The notes under the pieces: generated by a model
Databases searched by the model: none
Seen by the model: only the letters and a program-made list of their open reading frames with translations
Told to the model about the DNA's origin: nothing
Made by a program: the position numbers and the translations under genes
Assembly: GCF_001678755.1 (NCBI RefSeq)
Contig: NZ_LZDS01000030.1
Span: 60,870-124,869 of the forward strand
DNA: 64,000 nucleotides
Source of the DNA: Acinetobacter gandensis
Lineage (GTDB): Bacteria; Pseudomonadota; Gammaproteobacteria; Pseudomonadales; Moraxellaceae
Reading direction: 5' to 3'
Shown here: positions 28,500 to 36,861 of the stretch, one piece after another
How positions within the stretch are numbered: position 1 is the first letter of the stretch
How the letters are laid out: every line of letters starts with the position of its first letter

Positions 28500-31307
28500 A
28501 TGTCAAATATCAACAAAAAGCTTTTTAAACGCCTGCACTTAAATCATGCTTATGGACAGCTGATTGCACTGATTTTCGTGCCGATCACGATATTGGCATG
28601 TGTAGGTGCCATGTTGGTAATTACTGAAACGTCTAATGCAGCAAAAGCGCAGCAACGTCAAATGGCAATTGCAATTTTGACGCGTTATCAGCAAACCTCT
28701 GAATCTGCCGTCGACCTCCTTAACCATTACCCTTGGCAATTTGACCAAGCTCGTAATGCCATGCAAAACATGCTGAATGAAAAGCATCTGATTCGCGCTG
28801 CTATTTTAGATGTACAAGGTCATAACCGCCTGAGCATTGGCTTTCAAGACCAAGACCTTTGGCCTAAATTTGATAATAAAAGTTCTTTTGTCGGTCCAAT
28901 AGCCCATAACGGCAATCATGTTTATGCGCTCAAAATTACAGATGCCAACGAAACGCCTGCTTGGTTATCTATTGAATTAGATAATCAACCACTTCAAATT
29001 GCACACTACCGTGTTTTGATTGTCTTAATCGCTACAGGTTTACTGACCTTATTGTTGTTATTGCTGTGCCTGAATTTCTATTCACGTCGCTGGATTGCCC
29101 CGATGTATGAAATCCGCATGCAATTACAACGCCTGAATGCAGACACCCTCAATCAGCACATGGTAATTAACAGTACCGGTGAATTACGCTTACTTCAGCG
29201 TGACATTGCTAACGTCGTAAAACGCCTGCATTTTAGCTTTTTAGAATTACGTGAGCATACTGAACAAACTGAGGATGATCTACGTCGTACCCTCGATACC
29301 TTAGAAGTTCAAAACATTACTTATCGCCAAGCACGTGACCAAGCAATTCATGCGAATCAATCCAAATCGGTTTTCTTAGCCAATATTTCACATGAACTAC
29401 GCACACCACTCAACAGTATTGATGGTTTTATTCATCTGTTATTACGTCAAGGCAACCTCAGTAATGAACAAAATCTCTATCTACAAACGATTCGTAAATC
29501 GTCAGCGCATCTACTCGCTTTAATTAATGATGTATTAGATTTCTCAAAAATTGATGCTGGAAAATTAGAACTCGAAACAGCACAGTTTGACTTAGAAGAA
29601 GCGGTCTTTGATGTCATGGATATGTTGTCGCCGTTGGCTGCACAGAAATATATTGATATGACCTTCTACTATGCAGACAACGTCCCGAAATATGTGGTCG
29701 GCGATGCCCTACGCTTTAAGCAGATTTTGACCAACTTAACCTCAAATGCCATCAAATTCACTCCAGATGGTGAAATTATTGTCCGTGTGCGTATGGAGCA
29801 TGATGACATCGGTCAATGCTTACTGCACTTTAGCGTTCAGGACAGTGGCATTGGCTTAAGCGGTACGGATCGTAAAAAACTGTTTGAATCCTTCTCGCAA
29901 GGTGATGCTTCGGTCACTCGTCAATTTGGTGGAACAGGACTCGGACTGGCAATTTCAAAACAATTGGTAAGCCTCATGCATGGGCAAATTGGTTTTGAAG
30001 ACAACCAAGAACGTGCACCGACCGAAAAAGGTTCAACCTTCTGGTTCACTGCCCGCTTTAGTGTCGATGATGACGTTGAAATTGTTCATCCACAGTTTAG
30101 CCATTTGCAAGTGGTGTCCTATTTAGCACACCCTGCCACCGCGAATGTACTTCGTCATTATTTAGAAGATTATGATGTGCAGCACATTGAAACTCAGTCA
30201 ATTTTAGATTTGTTTAGCCGACTCAATCAACTGCAAAGCAATGAAAACACTTGGCTGATTGTCGATCATAGTGGTGACTCTGAAGCCTTATTAAAAGAAA
30301 TTCGTAACCGTTATACCGGCAATTTAGCCGTGTACGGTTATCAAATGATGCTTGATCCAAACATGTTGAATGAGTACCGAGCTCGTCCATTGCACCAACC
30401 GCTCAGCCGTACTGCGTTAGTTCAACTTTTGAGTAATGAACCATGGTTCGATCAAGAACAACATGAAGAATTCAATGGGCAAGGTTTACACATTTTGGCG
30501 GTGGATGATCATCTACCCAACTTAATTGTACTTGAAGCCTTACTTTCAGAATTAAATGTCAAAACCACAAAAGTGCTCAGTGGGCAAGAAGCCATTGAAG
30601 TTATTCAATCACGACATGAACAAAATTTATCGGCTTTCGATCTGGTCTTTATGGATATTCAAATGCCAGTCATGTCTGGTATTGATACTACACGAGCGAT
30701 TCGCTCTTTAGAGTCCACATTTGAAGAACATAAACGCTTGCCAATTATTGCGCTTACTGCTCATGCCCTGTCAGATGAAAAACAAAAGCTGCTGCAAAGT
30801 GGTATGGATGACTATGTGACGAAGCCAATTCAGATGGATCAGATTATTCAAATATTGACGCAGTGGACAACAGAAAATTTCAAAAAAGCCAAAGGTTTAG
30901 AACGTAACTCTGTCATCGAAGCGTTAGAACCAAGCATTTTAGATTGGCAACAAAGCTTACAATTGGCTGCGAATAAAGAAGATCTTGCGATCGATTTACT
31001 AAAAATGCTGGTGGACAGTTTTGAGCAAGAAAAAACTGAAATGGCACAGCTCATTGACGATGAAGATTTTCCTCAATTAGAGCATGTACTACATCGTTTA
31101 TATGGCGCAACACGTTATGTCGGTGCACCAACACTGCAAGAAGTTTCGGGTAATTTTGAACAATTCGTTTCGACATTACGCAAAGAACGTCGTAAAGCAG
31201 ACGAAAGCTTTATTCAAGAAACCTTGCAACGTTTTGATGAACTCAATGCCGTGATGTTGCAAGTTGAACATGCAGCACAACAAATTTTAGCCAAACAAAA
31301 CCAATAA
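28500..31307 (+). CDS. gacS: Hybrid sensor histidine kinase, GacS/BarA type
   Basis: A 935-residue membrane kinase. Two membrane segments (about 20-42 and 170-190) enclose a periplasmic sensor of about 125 residues, then a HAMP (about 190-245), HisKA with ISHELRTPLNS (His about 298), HATPase (DSGIGL, GTGLGLAIS), a degenerate receiver-like region (about 530-650), a receiver with FMDIQMPVMSG (Asp about 719), and an HPt domain with His about 865 in LHRLYGATRYVGA. This is the tripartite GacS layout and length; it activates GacA in a regulatory pathway for secondary metabolism, biofilm and virulence. The response regulator GacA is not in the window. Confidence 0.92.
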   Translation: MSNINKKLFKRLHLNHAYGQLIALIFVPITILACVGAMLVITETSNAAKAQQRQMAIAILTRYQQTSESAVDLLNHYPWQFDQARNAMQNMLNEKHLIRAAILDVQGHNRLSIGFQDQDLWPKFDNKSSFVGPIAHNGNHVYALKITDANETPAWLSIELDNQPLQIAHYRVLIVLIATGLLTLLLLLLCLNFYSRRWIAPMYEIRMQLQRLNADTLNQHMVINSTGELRLLQRDIANVVKRLHFSFLELREHTEQTEDDLRRTLDTLEVQNITYRQARDQAIHANQSKSVFLANISHELRTPLNSIDGFIHLLLRQGNLSNEQNLYLQTIRKSSAHLLALINDVLDFSKIDAGKLELETAQFDLEEAVFDVMDMLSPLAAQKYIDMTFYYADNVPKYVVGDALRFKQILTNLTSNAIKFTPDGEIIVRVRMEHDDIGQCLLHFSVQDSGIGLSGTDRKKLFESFSQGDASVTRQFGGTGLGLAISKQLVSLMHGQIGFEDNQERAPTEKGSTFWFTARFSVDDDVEIVHPQFSHLQVVSYLAHPATANVLRHYLEDYDVQHIETQSILDLFSRLNQLQSNENTWLIVDHSGDSEALLKEIRNRYTGNLAVYGYQMMLDPNMLNEYRARPLHQPLSRTALVQLLSNEPWFDQEQHEEFNGQGLHILAVDDHLPNLIVLEALLSELNVKTTKVLSGQEAIEVIQSRHEQNLSAFDLVFMDIQMPVMSGIDTTRAIRSLESTFEEHKRLPIIALTAHALSDEKQKLLQSGMDDYVTKPIQMDQIIQILTQWTTENFKKAKGLERNSVIEALEPSILDWQQSLQLAANKEDLAIDLLKMLVDSFEQEKTEMAQLIDDEDFPQLEHVLHRLYGATRYVGAPTLQEVSGNFEQFVSTLRKERRKADESFIQETLQRFDELNAVMLQVEHAAQQILAKQNQ

Positions 31308-31417
31308 TTTTTAAACCTGAAAAAACAGTGCAGGCTTCAAACTCAAGTGACTGCACTGTCATCTATCAGACTAAACTGCATGCTATGCTCGGCGCAGAAA
31401 CAACAAGAGTAAATACC

Positions 31418-32206
31418 ATGGCTTTATTACGTATCGAAAAAAATAATGGCATTGCAACGGTTTATCTCAACCGTCCAGACAAACGTAATGCAATGAGTTT
31501 TACATTGTTAAAGGAATTAGTGAGCACAGCTGAAAAACTAAAAAAAGATCGCAGCTTACGCTGTGTAATTTTAACAGGTGAAGCTCAGGTTTTTAGCGCA
31601 GGTATTGATCTAGCTGATCTGAATGACCCTAAAAATCGTGCGTTTGCAGCATGGGAGCTGATTAAACCAGGCCAAAGCTTATTTCAAAAAGCGTTCCTGA
31701 TTTGGCAACAACTCCCTGTACCAGTAATTGCGGCACTTGAAGGCTTTTGCTTCGGAGCTGGCATGCAATTGGCATTAGCAGCAGATATTCGTATTGCCCA
31801 TCCTGATACTAAAATGTCGATTATGGAAAGTCGTTGGGGTTTGGTTCCGGACATGGGCTTAACCCGTTCGCTTAAAGGCCTAATTGGGTTGGATTTGGCG
31901 AAAGAGTTGACTTTAACTGCTCGAATATTTGATGGTCAATATGCCAAAGAAATTGGATTGGTGACACATTTAAATGAAACACCCTTGGCACAGGCTCAAA
32001 TTTTGGCTGAAGAACTCTCTCAGCGCTCTCCTGATGCTTTGGCCGCAACCAAACAAGTATTAGACGCGATGGAACATAATCCAAAACGCTCACTGCGCTT
32101 AGAAAAAATTTGGCAATTTAAATTATTGATGGGCAAAAACAGTCAGTTAGCCCGTAAAAAGGATAAGAACCCAGAGGTTCAGTTTTTGCCGCGCCAATAT
32201 AAGTAA
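31418..32206 (+). CDS. Enoyl-CoA hydratase/isomerase (crotonase) family protein
   Basis: A 262-residue crotonase-fold protein starting at the ATG at 31418 (MALLRIEKNNGIATVYLNRP); an upstream frame from a GTG at 31328 is not family-like. NRPDKRNAMS and the oxyanion-hole segments FSAGIDLADL and ALEGFCFGAGMQLALAADIRIAH are present. The residue before the helix is SRWGLVPDMG; the glutamate pair of classical hydratases is only partly conserved, so hydratase versus isomerase activity is not settled. It is followed 32 bp later by a GlxR-like dehydrogenase and may form a small catabolic operon with it. Confidence 0.8.
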   Translation: MALLRIEKNNGIATVYLNRPDKRNAMSFTLLKELVSTAEKLKKDRSLRCVILTGEAQVFSAGIDLADLNDPKNRAFAAWELIKPGQSLFQKAFLIWQQLPVPVIAALEGFCFGAGMQLALAADIRIAHPDTKMSIMESRWGLVPDMGLTRSLKGLIGLDLAKELTLTARIFDGQYAKEIGLVTHLNETPLAQAQILAEELSQRSPDALAATKQVLDAMEHNPKRSLRLEKIWQFKLLMGKNSQLARKKDKNPEVQFLPRQYK

Positions 32207-32238
32207 ACTATGTATGACTGGATAGATTGAGAATAAAA

Positions 32239-33114
32239 ATGGCTTTTGATCGAAATACCAAAATTGCATTCCTTGGCATGGGTCTCATGGGAAGTCGGAT
32301 GGCAACACGTTTGATTCAAGCAGGTTTTGAAGTTGCAGTCTGGAATCGTAGCGCTGCCGCTTGCGATGAGCTGGTTGCGATAGGTGCGACGCCATTATCC
32401 CTCGATCAAATCGCCCACTATCCCGTCATCCTCAGTTGCCTTGCAGATGACTATGCTGTTGCTGCGGTCTATGCACAAATCGCGCCCTACTTAAGTCCGA
32501 GCCAAATCATCGTGGATTTTTCAAGCCTATCGGTCAATCAAACATTGGATTTGGCCGCACAAGCAAAAACTAAAAATGTCATTTGGATCGACTCCCCTGT
32601 TTCAGGTGGAACGGCTGGTGCAGAGCAAGGAACATTGGTTATCTTCGCTGGTGGTGATGCACAAATCATTAATGATCTCAGCTTAATCTACAATGTTTTA
32701 TCTCAACGCGTCACCCGAATGGGAGAAACTGGTACTGGACAAGCCACCAAGATTTGTAATCAATTGATTGTTGCTGCAAATAGTACCTTAATTGCTGAAG
32801 CCGTTGCCCTTGCATCACAAGCAGGTGTCGATACAACTTTACTTGCACCTGCCCTTGCAGGCGGCTTTGCAGATTCCAAACCGTTTCAAATATTAACGCC
32901 ACGTATGGCCAGTCATCAATTTGAACCGGTGCAATGGAAAGTGCAGACTTTGTCGAAAGATTTGAACAATGCGGTACAGCTTGCTGCTCAATTTAATCTA
33001 GATATACCCGTCGCGACTTTGGCTCTTTCACAGCTCAAAGCACATCAAAATAATGGCTATGCTGAAAAAGATTTAGCCACAGTGATTGAACACGTTGAAT
33101 GTAAAAAATCATGA
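32239..33114 (+). CDS. 3-hydroxyisobutyrate dehydrogenase / tartronate semialdehyde reductase-like
   Basis: A 291-residue beta-hydroxyacid dehydrogenase. GMGLMGSRMA (about 13-22) binds NAD(P), DSPVSGGTAGAEQG (about 119-132) is the substrate-binding signature, and GTGQATKICNQL contains the catalytic lysine (about 172). The ATG at 32239 (MAFDRNTKIAFLGMG) is preferred over a TTG at 32227. Its partner downstream is a hydroxypyruvate-isomerase-like protein, suggesting tartronate semialdehyde as substrate (glyoxylate utilisation), but no glyoxylate carboligase is nearby, so the substrate is an inference. Confidence 0.8.
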   Translation: MAFDRNTKIAFLGMGLMGSRMATRLIQAGFEVAVWNRSAAACDELVAIGATPLSLDQIAHYPVILSCLADDYAVAAVYAQIAPYLSPSQIIVDFSSLSVNQTLDLAAQAKTKNVIWIDSPVSGGTAGAEQGTLVIFAGGDAQIINDLSLIYNVLSQRVTRMGETGTGQATKICNQLIVAANSTLIAEAVALASQAGVDTTLLAPALAGGFADSKPFQILTPRMASHQFEPVQWKVQTLSKDLNNAVQLAAQFNLDIPVATLALSQLKAHQNNGYAEKDLATVIEHVECKKS

Positions 33115-33151
33115 GTGAATTGACCGACTACATGGATAAAAGGATCTAAAC

Positions 33152-33934
33152 ATGACCAAGCTCGCTGTGAATTTATCAATGATTTTCACTGAAGTTCCGT
33201 TATTAGAACGCTTTGTTTTAGCACGTGAACATGGCTTTAAATACATCGAAATTCAGTTCCCTTATGAACTGAGCATTGAGCAAATTCAAACACAATTAAC
33301 CCTAAATGATTTGAGTTTATGTCTGATCAATGTTCCAGCAGGCGACTTAATGCAAGGTGGTGACGGGCTTGCCGGTGTGCCTGGTCGCGAAAATGAATTT
33401 CACCAAGCGTTAGAGCTATGTATTCGTTATGCAACAGCGCTCAATGTCCCAAGTGTAAACATTTTGGCGGGGAAGCAACCACAAGATGCTGACCTACTGC
33501 CTTGTTTAAATACCTTATCCACTAATTTAAAATTAGCGTGTCATATGCTGGTCGAACATCAAATTCAGCCAGTTTTTGAAATGATTAATGGTACAGATAT
33601 GCCGCGTTTCTTGGTGCAAAATATTGCTCAAGCACAAGAAATGCTTGAAGCTGTACAACATCCTGCTTTAAAGATGCAATATGACTGCTACCACATGGCC
33701 ATGATGGGTGAAGATATTTTAAGTAGTCTGGCTGAAAATATTGATGACATTGGACATATCCAATTTGCGGATTGCCCAGGCCGTCATGAACCAGACTCTG
33801 GGCAAATCGCCTATGCACAAATTTTTAAATGGCTCAATCAAAGCGAATATGCAGGATATGTCGCAGCAGAATATCGTCCACGTTCCAACTCGTCGCACTC
33901 TTTTGCATGGAAAGACAAATACTTCCAGAACTGA
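33152..33934 (+). CDS. Hydroxypyruvate isomerase-like TIM-barrel protein
   Basis: A 260-residue protein of the xylose-isomerase-like TIM barrel/Hyi family. Motifs: VNLSMIFTEVPLLERFVLAR at the N terminus, GDGLAGVPGRE (about 70-80), EMINGTDMPRFLV with a metal Glu, MQYDCYHM and HIQFADCPGRHEP with further metal ligands. Hyi converts hydroxypyruvate and tartronate semialdehyde, linking it to the dehydrogenase upstream (37 bp gap). GGATC lies just before the ATG. An alternative sugar-isomerase activity is possible. Confidence 0.8.
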   Translation: MTKLAVNLSMIFTEVPLLERFVLAREHGFKYIEIQFPYELSIEQIQTQLTLNDLSLCLINVPAGDLMQGGDGLAGVPGRENEFHQALELCIRYATALNVPSVNILAGKQPQDADLLPCLNTLSTNLKLACHMLVEHQIQPVFEMINGTDMPRFLVQNIAQAQEMLEAVQHPALKMQYDCYHMAMMGEDILSSLAENIDDIGHIQFADCPGRHEPDSGQIAYAQIFKWLNQSEYAGYVAAEYRPRSNSSHSFAWKDKYFQN

Positions 33935-34022
33935 GCGCTAAATTTGAAGAGGGTTGATTTGAAATTCAGCAACAAAACCGCTATATTAGATCCTGAAAAA
34001 TTGTCAGGAAATCATACCCTCT

Positions 34023-34421
34023 ATGAATTTAGAACCATCGCCCAGCGCTTCTAATTCTCACGATCTCGCAAACAAGCAAATCAAAGACGTGCAAACTTGC
34101 CTAGCTGTTGTACGTGAAGCACTTGAAGATGTAAAAGCCAAAGATATTGTTTCTCTCGATATCAGCACAATCAGCAATGTAGCAGATGCGATTGTTATTG
34201 CGAGCGGTACTTCAACTCGTCATATTAAGTCTCTTGCAGACAACGTGGCAGAAGAAGCACGTAAAGCCGGCTTCCGCCCGATTGGCGTTGAAGGTGAACG
34301 TGATGCAGAATGGATCCTGATTGATCTCGGTTTTGTAGTGGTACATGTGATGTTACCTACAGCACGTAAATTCTACGATCTTGAAAGCTTATGGCGTACA
34401 GCTCCAGAAACTGTAGCTTAA
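34023..34421 (+). CDS. rsfS: Ribosomal silencing factor RsfS
   Basis: A 132-residue protein of the RsfS (YbeB/Iojap) family that binds uL14 on the large ribosomal subunit and blocks subunit joining during starvation. Family segments are KAKDIVSLDIS, DAIVIASGTSTRHIKSLADNV and GEDA-like EGERDAEWILIDLGFVVVHVM, ending with YDLESLW. The extra N-terminal 18 residues (rich in Ser and Pro) are unusual, and a later start is possible, since AGGA is 13 nt before the ATG. The usual partners nadD and rlmH are absent here. Confidence 0.92.
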   Translation: MNLEPSPSASNSHDLANKQIKDVQTCLAVVREALEDVKAKDIVSLDISTISNVADAIVIASGTSTRHIKSLADNVAEEARKAGFRPIGVEGERDAEWILIDLGFVVVHVMLPTARKFYDLESLWRTAPETVA

Positions 34422-34430
34422 GTTGTCATA

Positions 34431-34460
34431 AAAAAAGCGACCGAATTCGGTCGCTTTTTT
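34431..34460. terminator. Bidirectional intrinsic terminator between rsfS and the amt operon
   Basis: A perfect palindrome: A-run, arms GCGACCGA and TCGGTCGC around ATT-type loop, T-run. It can stop rsfS (plus) and the amt-linked unknown gene (minus). Confidence 0.9.
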
Positions 34461-34507
34461 ATGTCTCATAGGTTGAGTAATGAATGCCCCTCCTAGTTAC
34501 TAGGATA

Positions 34508-35125
34508 TTAAAGCAACTGATGTAAATCCACTTCTGGGAAATTAGCTTTAATTTTCAGCTTGGTCTGAGCATAAACCTGATCTGCACGCATAGGGCCATA
34601 AAACTCGCAAAACACCTCATAAATGTAGGTCAATACTTTTGCATAGCTGGTTAGTGGCAGAAACTCCACAAATGATGCCGTATTAATTTGTGCATTGGCT
34701 GCAACGGCTAGCCCCATCTGCTCAATTTGTTCAATTACTTCCTGATTAAAGTCATTTACATCTACCGGCTTGGTATTTTGTAAAACAGCTTCTGTAAATG
34801 CTAAAAAAGCATCACTGATAGAATCTGCAACCAATGCCTCAACTTGTGAATTTTCTTTCGGTTTTTCAATCCGTAATAGAGCTTGCTTCTCTAGAGTAGA
34901 TAACTCATACAAAACTTGCTTAAGCATGTCTTTTCGATAAAAGCGTAATTCTTCCGTCGTACAGATATCATTTAAAAAGCGATTCAATACAAAGGATGGT
35001 TTCATGCTGTACTGCTGCTCCCAATGCAGTAATGCACCTTGCAACATATTGCCCTGTAAATATTGTTGTAAGCCTTTTTCCAGTGCTTCACGGCGCTGTG
35101 CCAAATTTAACAGTTCAGTACTCAT
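34508..35125 (-). CDS. Unknown protein encoded directly after amt
   Basis: A 205-residue, largely helical, soluble protein I do not recognise. It has no signal peptide, membrane segment or clear catalytic motif. Segments include LHWEQQYSMKPSFVLNRFLNDI, and a C-terminal YAKVLTYIYEVFCEFYGPMRADQVY. AGGAG lies 8 nt before its ATG, inside the 15-nt gap after the amt stop, so translation is probably coupled with amt. In most bacteria this position in an amt operon is occupied by glnK, the PII regulator; this protein has no similarity to PII. Shared sigma-54 control and a role in ammonium transport or nitrogen starvation are inferences from the operon. Confidence 0.7.
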   Translation of the reverse strand: MSTELLNLAQRREALEKGLQQYLQGNMLQGALLHWEQQYSMKPSFVLNRFLNDICTTEELRFYRKDMLKQVLYELSTLEKQALLRIEKPKENSQVEALVADSISDAFLAFTEAVLQNTKPVDVNDFNQEVIEQIEQMGLAVAANAQINTASFVEFLPLTSYAKVLTYIYEVFCEFYGPMRADQVYAQTKLKIKANFPEVDLHQLL

Positions 35126-35140
35126 TTACTTCACTCCTAA

Positions 35141-36472
35141 TCAGTGGCGTCTAGTCATATCATCAGTTTCAAAAGTGACATCTTTTTGAAACTCTGGATA
35201 AGACAATTCAGCATGTTCGGTATAGTCCAAACCACGTTGCTCATGTTGCTTACTGACACGCAGACCACCCATCAATTTATCCAAGACTTTAAATACAATA
35301 AATGCCACCCCAAAGCCCCAAGCAAAAGCCACCAACACACCTAGCCCTTGTATTGCAATGACATTGCTACTGAACATGTTATTTTCAAGAAATAGCCCTG
35401 CTGCTAATGTGCCCCATGCTCCGCAAAATCCATGGACAGTCACAGCATCAACCACATCATCCAGTTTAAGTTTCTCCATCAGCATAGGTAAAAAGGTCAC
35501 TAGCACACCAGCGCATAAACCTGTGACTACTGCATAAATTGGCGACATAGTGGCACAGCCTGCGGTAATTGCGACCAAACCACCCAGTGAAGAATTAATC
35601 GTGCTACGAATTAAAATCGCTTTCGAACGAATTAGGCACAGCAACATATAAGTAACCGCAGCGGCACATGCAGCAAGATGCGTATTTAATGCGATACGAC
35701 CCACACTTACACCGGCATTGATTGTCGAGCCAGCATTAAAACCGAACCAAGCCAACCACAAAATAAAACCACCTAAAGCGACTAATGGTAAATTATGGCC
35801 TGGCAAGTAATGGCTTTGACCATTGCGACCAAAACGTCCTAATCGCGGCCCCAATACAATAATTCCAGCTAGTGCAACCCAACCACCCATAGAGTGCACA
35901 ACGGTTGAACCGGCAAAGTCAATAAACCCCAAAGCCTTTAACCAACCATCACCACCAAAAAGTCCGCCCCAAGCCCAACTGCCAAAAATTGGATATATCA
36001 CACCAGAAACCACTGCCGCACTGACCACATAGGCCACGAAGTGAATACGCTCCGCCATTGCACCACTAGCAATGGTGGTTGCTGTTGCTGCAAACATCAT
36101 TTGGAAGAACAGTAGATTCCAGTGCCAGTCATCCATTTGGTCAGGTGCGAAATGACTCAAACCAAACCACCCTGTACTGTTTACACCAAACATCAAACCA
36201 AAACCGACTAACCAGAACACCAAGCCCCCCAAGCATGCGTCCATATAGTTCTTCATGAGCACATTCACGGTATTTTTACTGCGGACAGAGCCGCTTTCAA
36301 TCATGGCAAAACCCGCTTGCATGAAGAACACCAAAATGCCACCTAACACCACCCAAATACTATCGAGTGAAATACGAATTTCTTGAATATTACTGGCCAT
36401 TTGTGAATCTGCTGACCAAGTTTGTGATGCAGTTAAACTCAACATCAATGCAAGCAAGTATGCTTTTTTCAT
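35141..36472 (-). CDS. amt: Ammonium transporter
   Basis: A 443-residue Amt/Mep/Rh channel with an N-terminal signal peptide (MKKAYLLALMLSLTASQTWS, cleavage about 20) and eleven membrane helices. Family signatures: MQAGFAMIESGSVRSKNTVNVLMKN, FAGSTVVHSMGGW (with the first pore His) and VHGFCGAWG (with the second). The ATG at 36472 was chosen over an upstream frame to 36517 because GGGGGA lies 6 nt before it and the signal peptide begins there. A sigma-54 promoter is located just upstream, and an unknown gene follows within 15 bp. No glnK is present. Confidence 0.95.
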   Translation of the reverse strand: MKKAYLLALMLSLTASQTWSADSQMASNIQEIRISLDSIWVVLGGILVFFMQAGFAMIESGSVRSKNTVNVLMKNYMDACLGGLVFWLVGFGLMFGVNSTGWFGLSHFAPDQMDDWHWNLLFFQMMFAATATTIASGAMAERIHFVAYVVSAAVVSGVIYPIFGSWAWGGLFGGDGWLKALGFIDFAGSTVVHSMGGWVALAGIIVLGPRLGRFGRNGQSHYLPGHNLPLVALGGFILWLAWFGFNAGSTINAGVSVGRIALNTHLAACAAAVTYMLLCLIRSKAILIRSTINSSLGGLVAITAGCATMSPIYAVVTGLCAGVLVTFLPMLMEKLKLDDVVDAVTVHGFCGAWGTLAAGLFLENNMFSSNVIAIQGLGVLVAFAWGFGVAFIVFKVLDKLMGGLRVSKQHEQRGLDYTEHAELSYPEFQKDVTFETDDMTRRH

Positions 36473-36500
36473 GATTATTCCCCCAAGAATAATCCTACTT

Positions 36501-36517
36501 TGCAAAACAGATGCCAA
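36501..36517 (-). promoter_or_regulatory. Sigma-54 promoter of amt
   Basis: On the minus strand the 17-mer TTGGCATCTGTTTTGCA matches the sigma-54 consensus TTGGCAC-N5-TTGC with GG and GC 10 bp apart. The start of transcription would be near 36489, leaving a short leader that contains the GGGGGA ribosome-binding site. NtrC-type enhancer half-sites (GCACC, GGTGC) occur upstream at about 36586-36603 and 36674-36690, at usual enhancer distances. The promoter motif is seen; control by NtrC is inferred from family knowledge. Confidence 0.8.
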
Positions 36518-36760
36518 ATTTCAGACAAATAAATATATTTCAATCAGTTGCCGAAAAACATAAGCTGCGATGGGACTAACAAACAGCACCTTCTCGCACC
36601 ATGGGTCAGAACAGCGCATAATAATTGGGTGGTATTTAATCTTTTGCATTCATTTGAAACATCAACTTTTTATGGTGCAATTTAATGCGCCTTTTTAGTG
36701 ATCAATCACGTGCATATGCTCAACATAATTTTTCGAATCTCACAGCCATTTAGTAGATAT

Positions 36761-36784
36761 AAAAAAACCACCCGAAGGTGGTTT
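36761..36784 (-). terminator. Intrinsic terminator for the pnt operon
   Basis: Arms AAACCACC (36765-36772) and GGTGGTTT (36777-36784) around CGAA; on the minus strand a run of seven T follows. It lies about 80 bp after the pntB stop. Confidence 0.8.
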
Positions 36785-36822
36785 AATCTCTCTCAATCCC
36801 TCTTTATGTAAGGGAAGAAATC

Positions 36823-36849
36823 AAATCCCCCTTTATAAAAGGGGGATTT
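36823..36849. repeat. Perfect palindrome (repeat-like or terminator-like) after pntB
   Basis: 12-bp arms AAATCCCCCTTT and AAAGGGGGATTT with a 3-nt loop, 13 bp after the pntB stop. A weaker TCCCT...AGGGA pair lies beside it (36797-36816). Such CCCCC/GGGGG palindromes occur repeatedly between genes in Acinetobacter; here it may serve as mRNA-end protector in addition to the terminator further downstream. A second, related CTCTCC repeat is at 50873-50947. Confidence 0.6.
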
Positions 36850-36861
36850 ACGAGGTTTGTA

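Larger units (their letters stand above)
36473..36861. other. Intergenic region upstream of amt
   Basis: About 390 bp with no gene. It contains the amt sigma-54 promoter (36501-36517), dispersed GCACC/GGTGC half-sites that may bind NtrC (36586-36690), the pntB terminator (36761-36784), and a GC-rich palindromic repeat (36823-36849). Confidence 0.65.
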
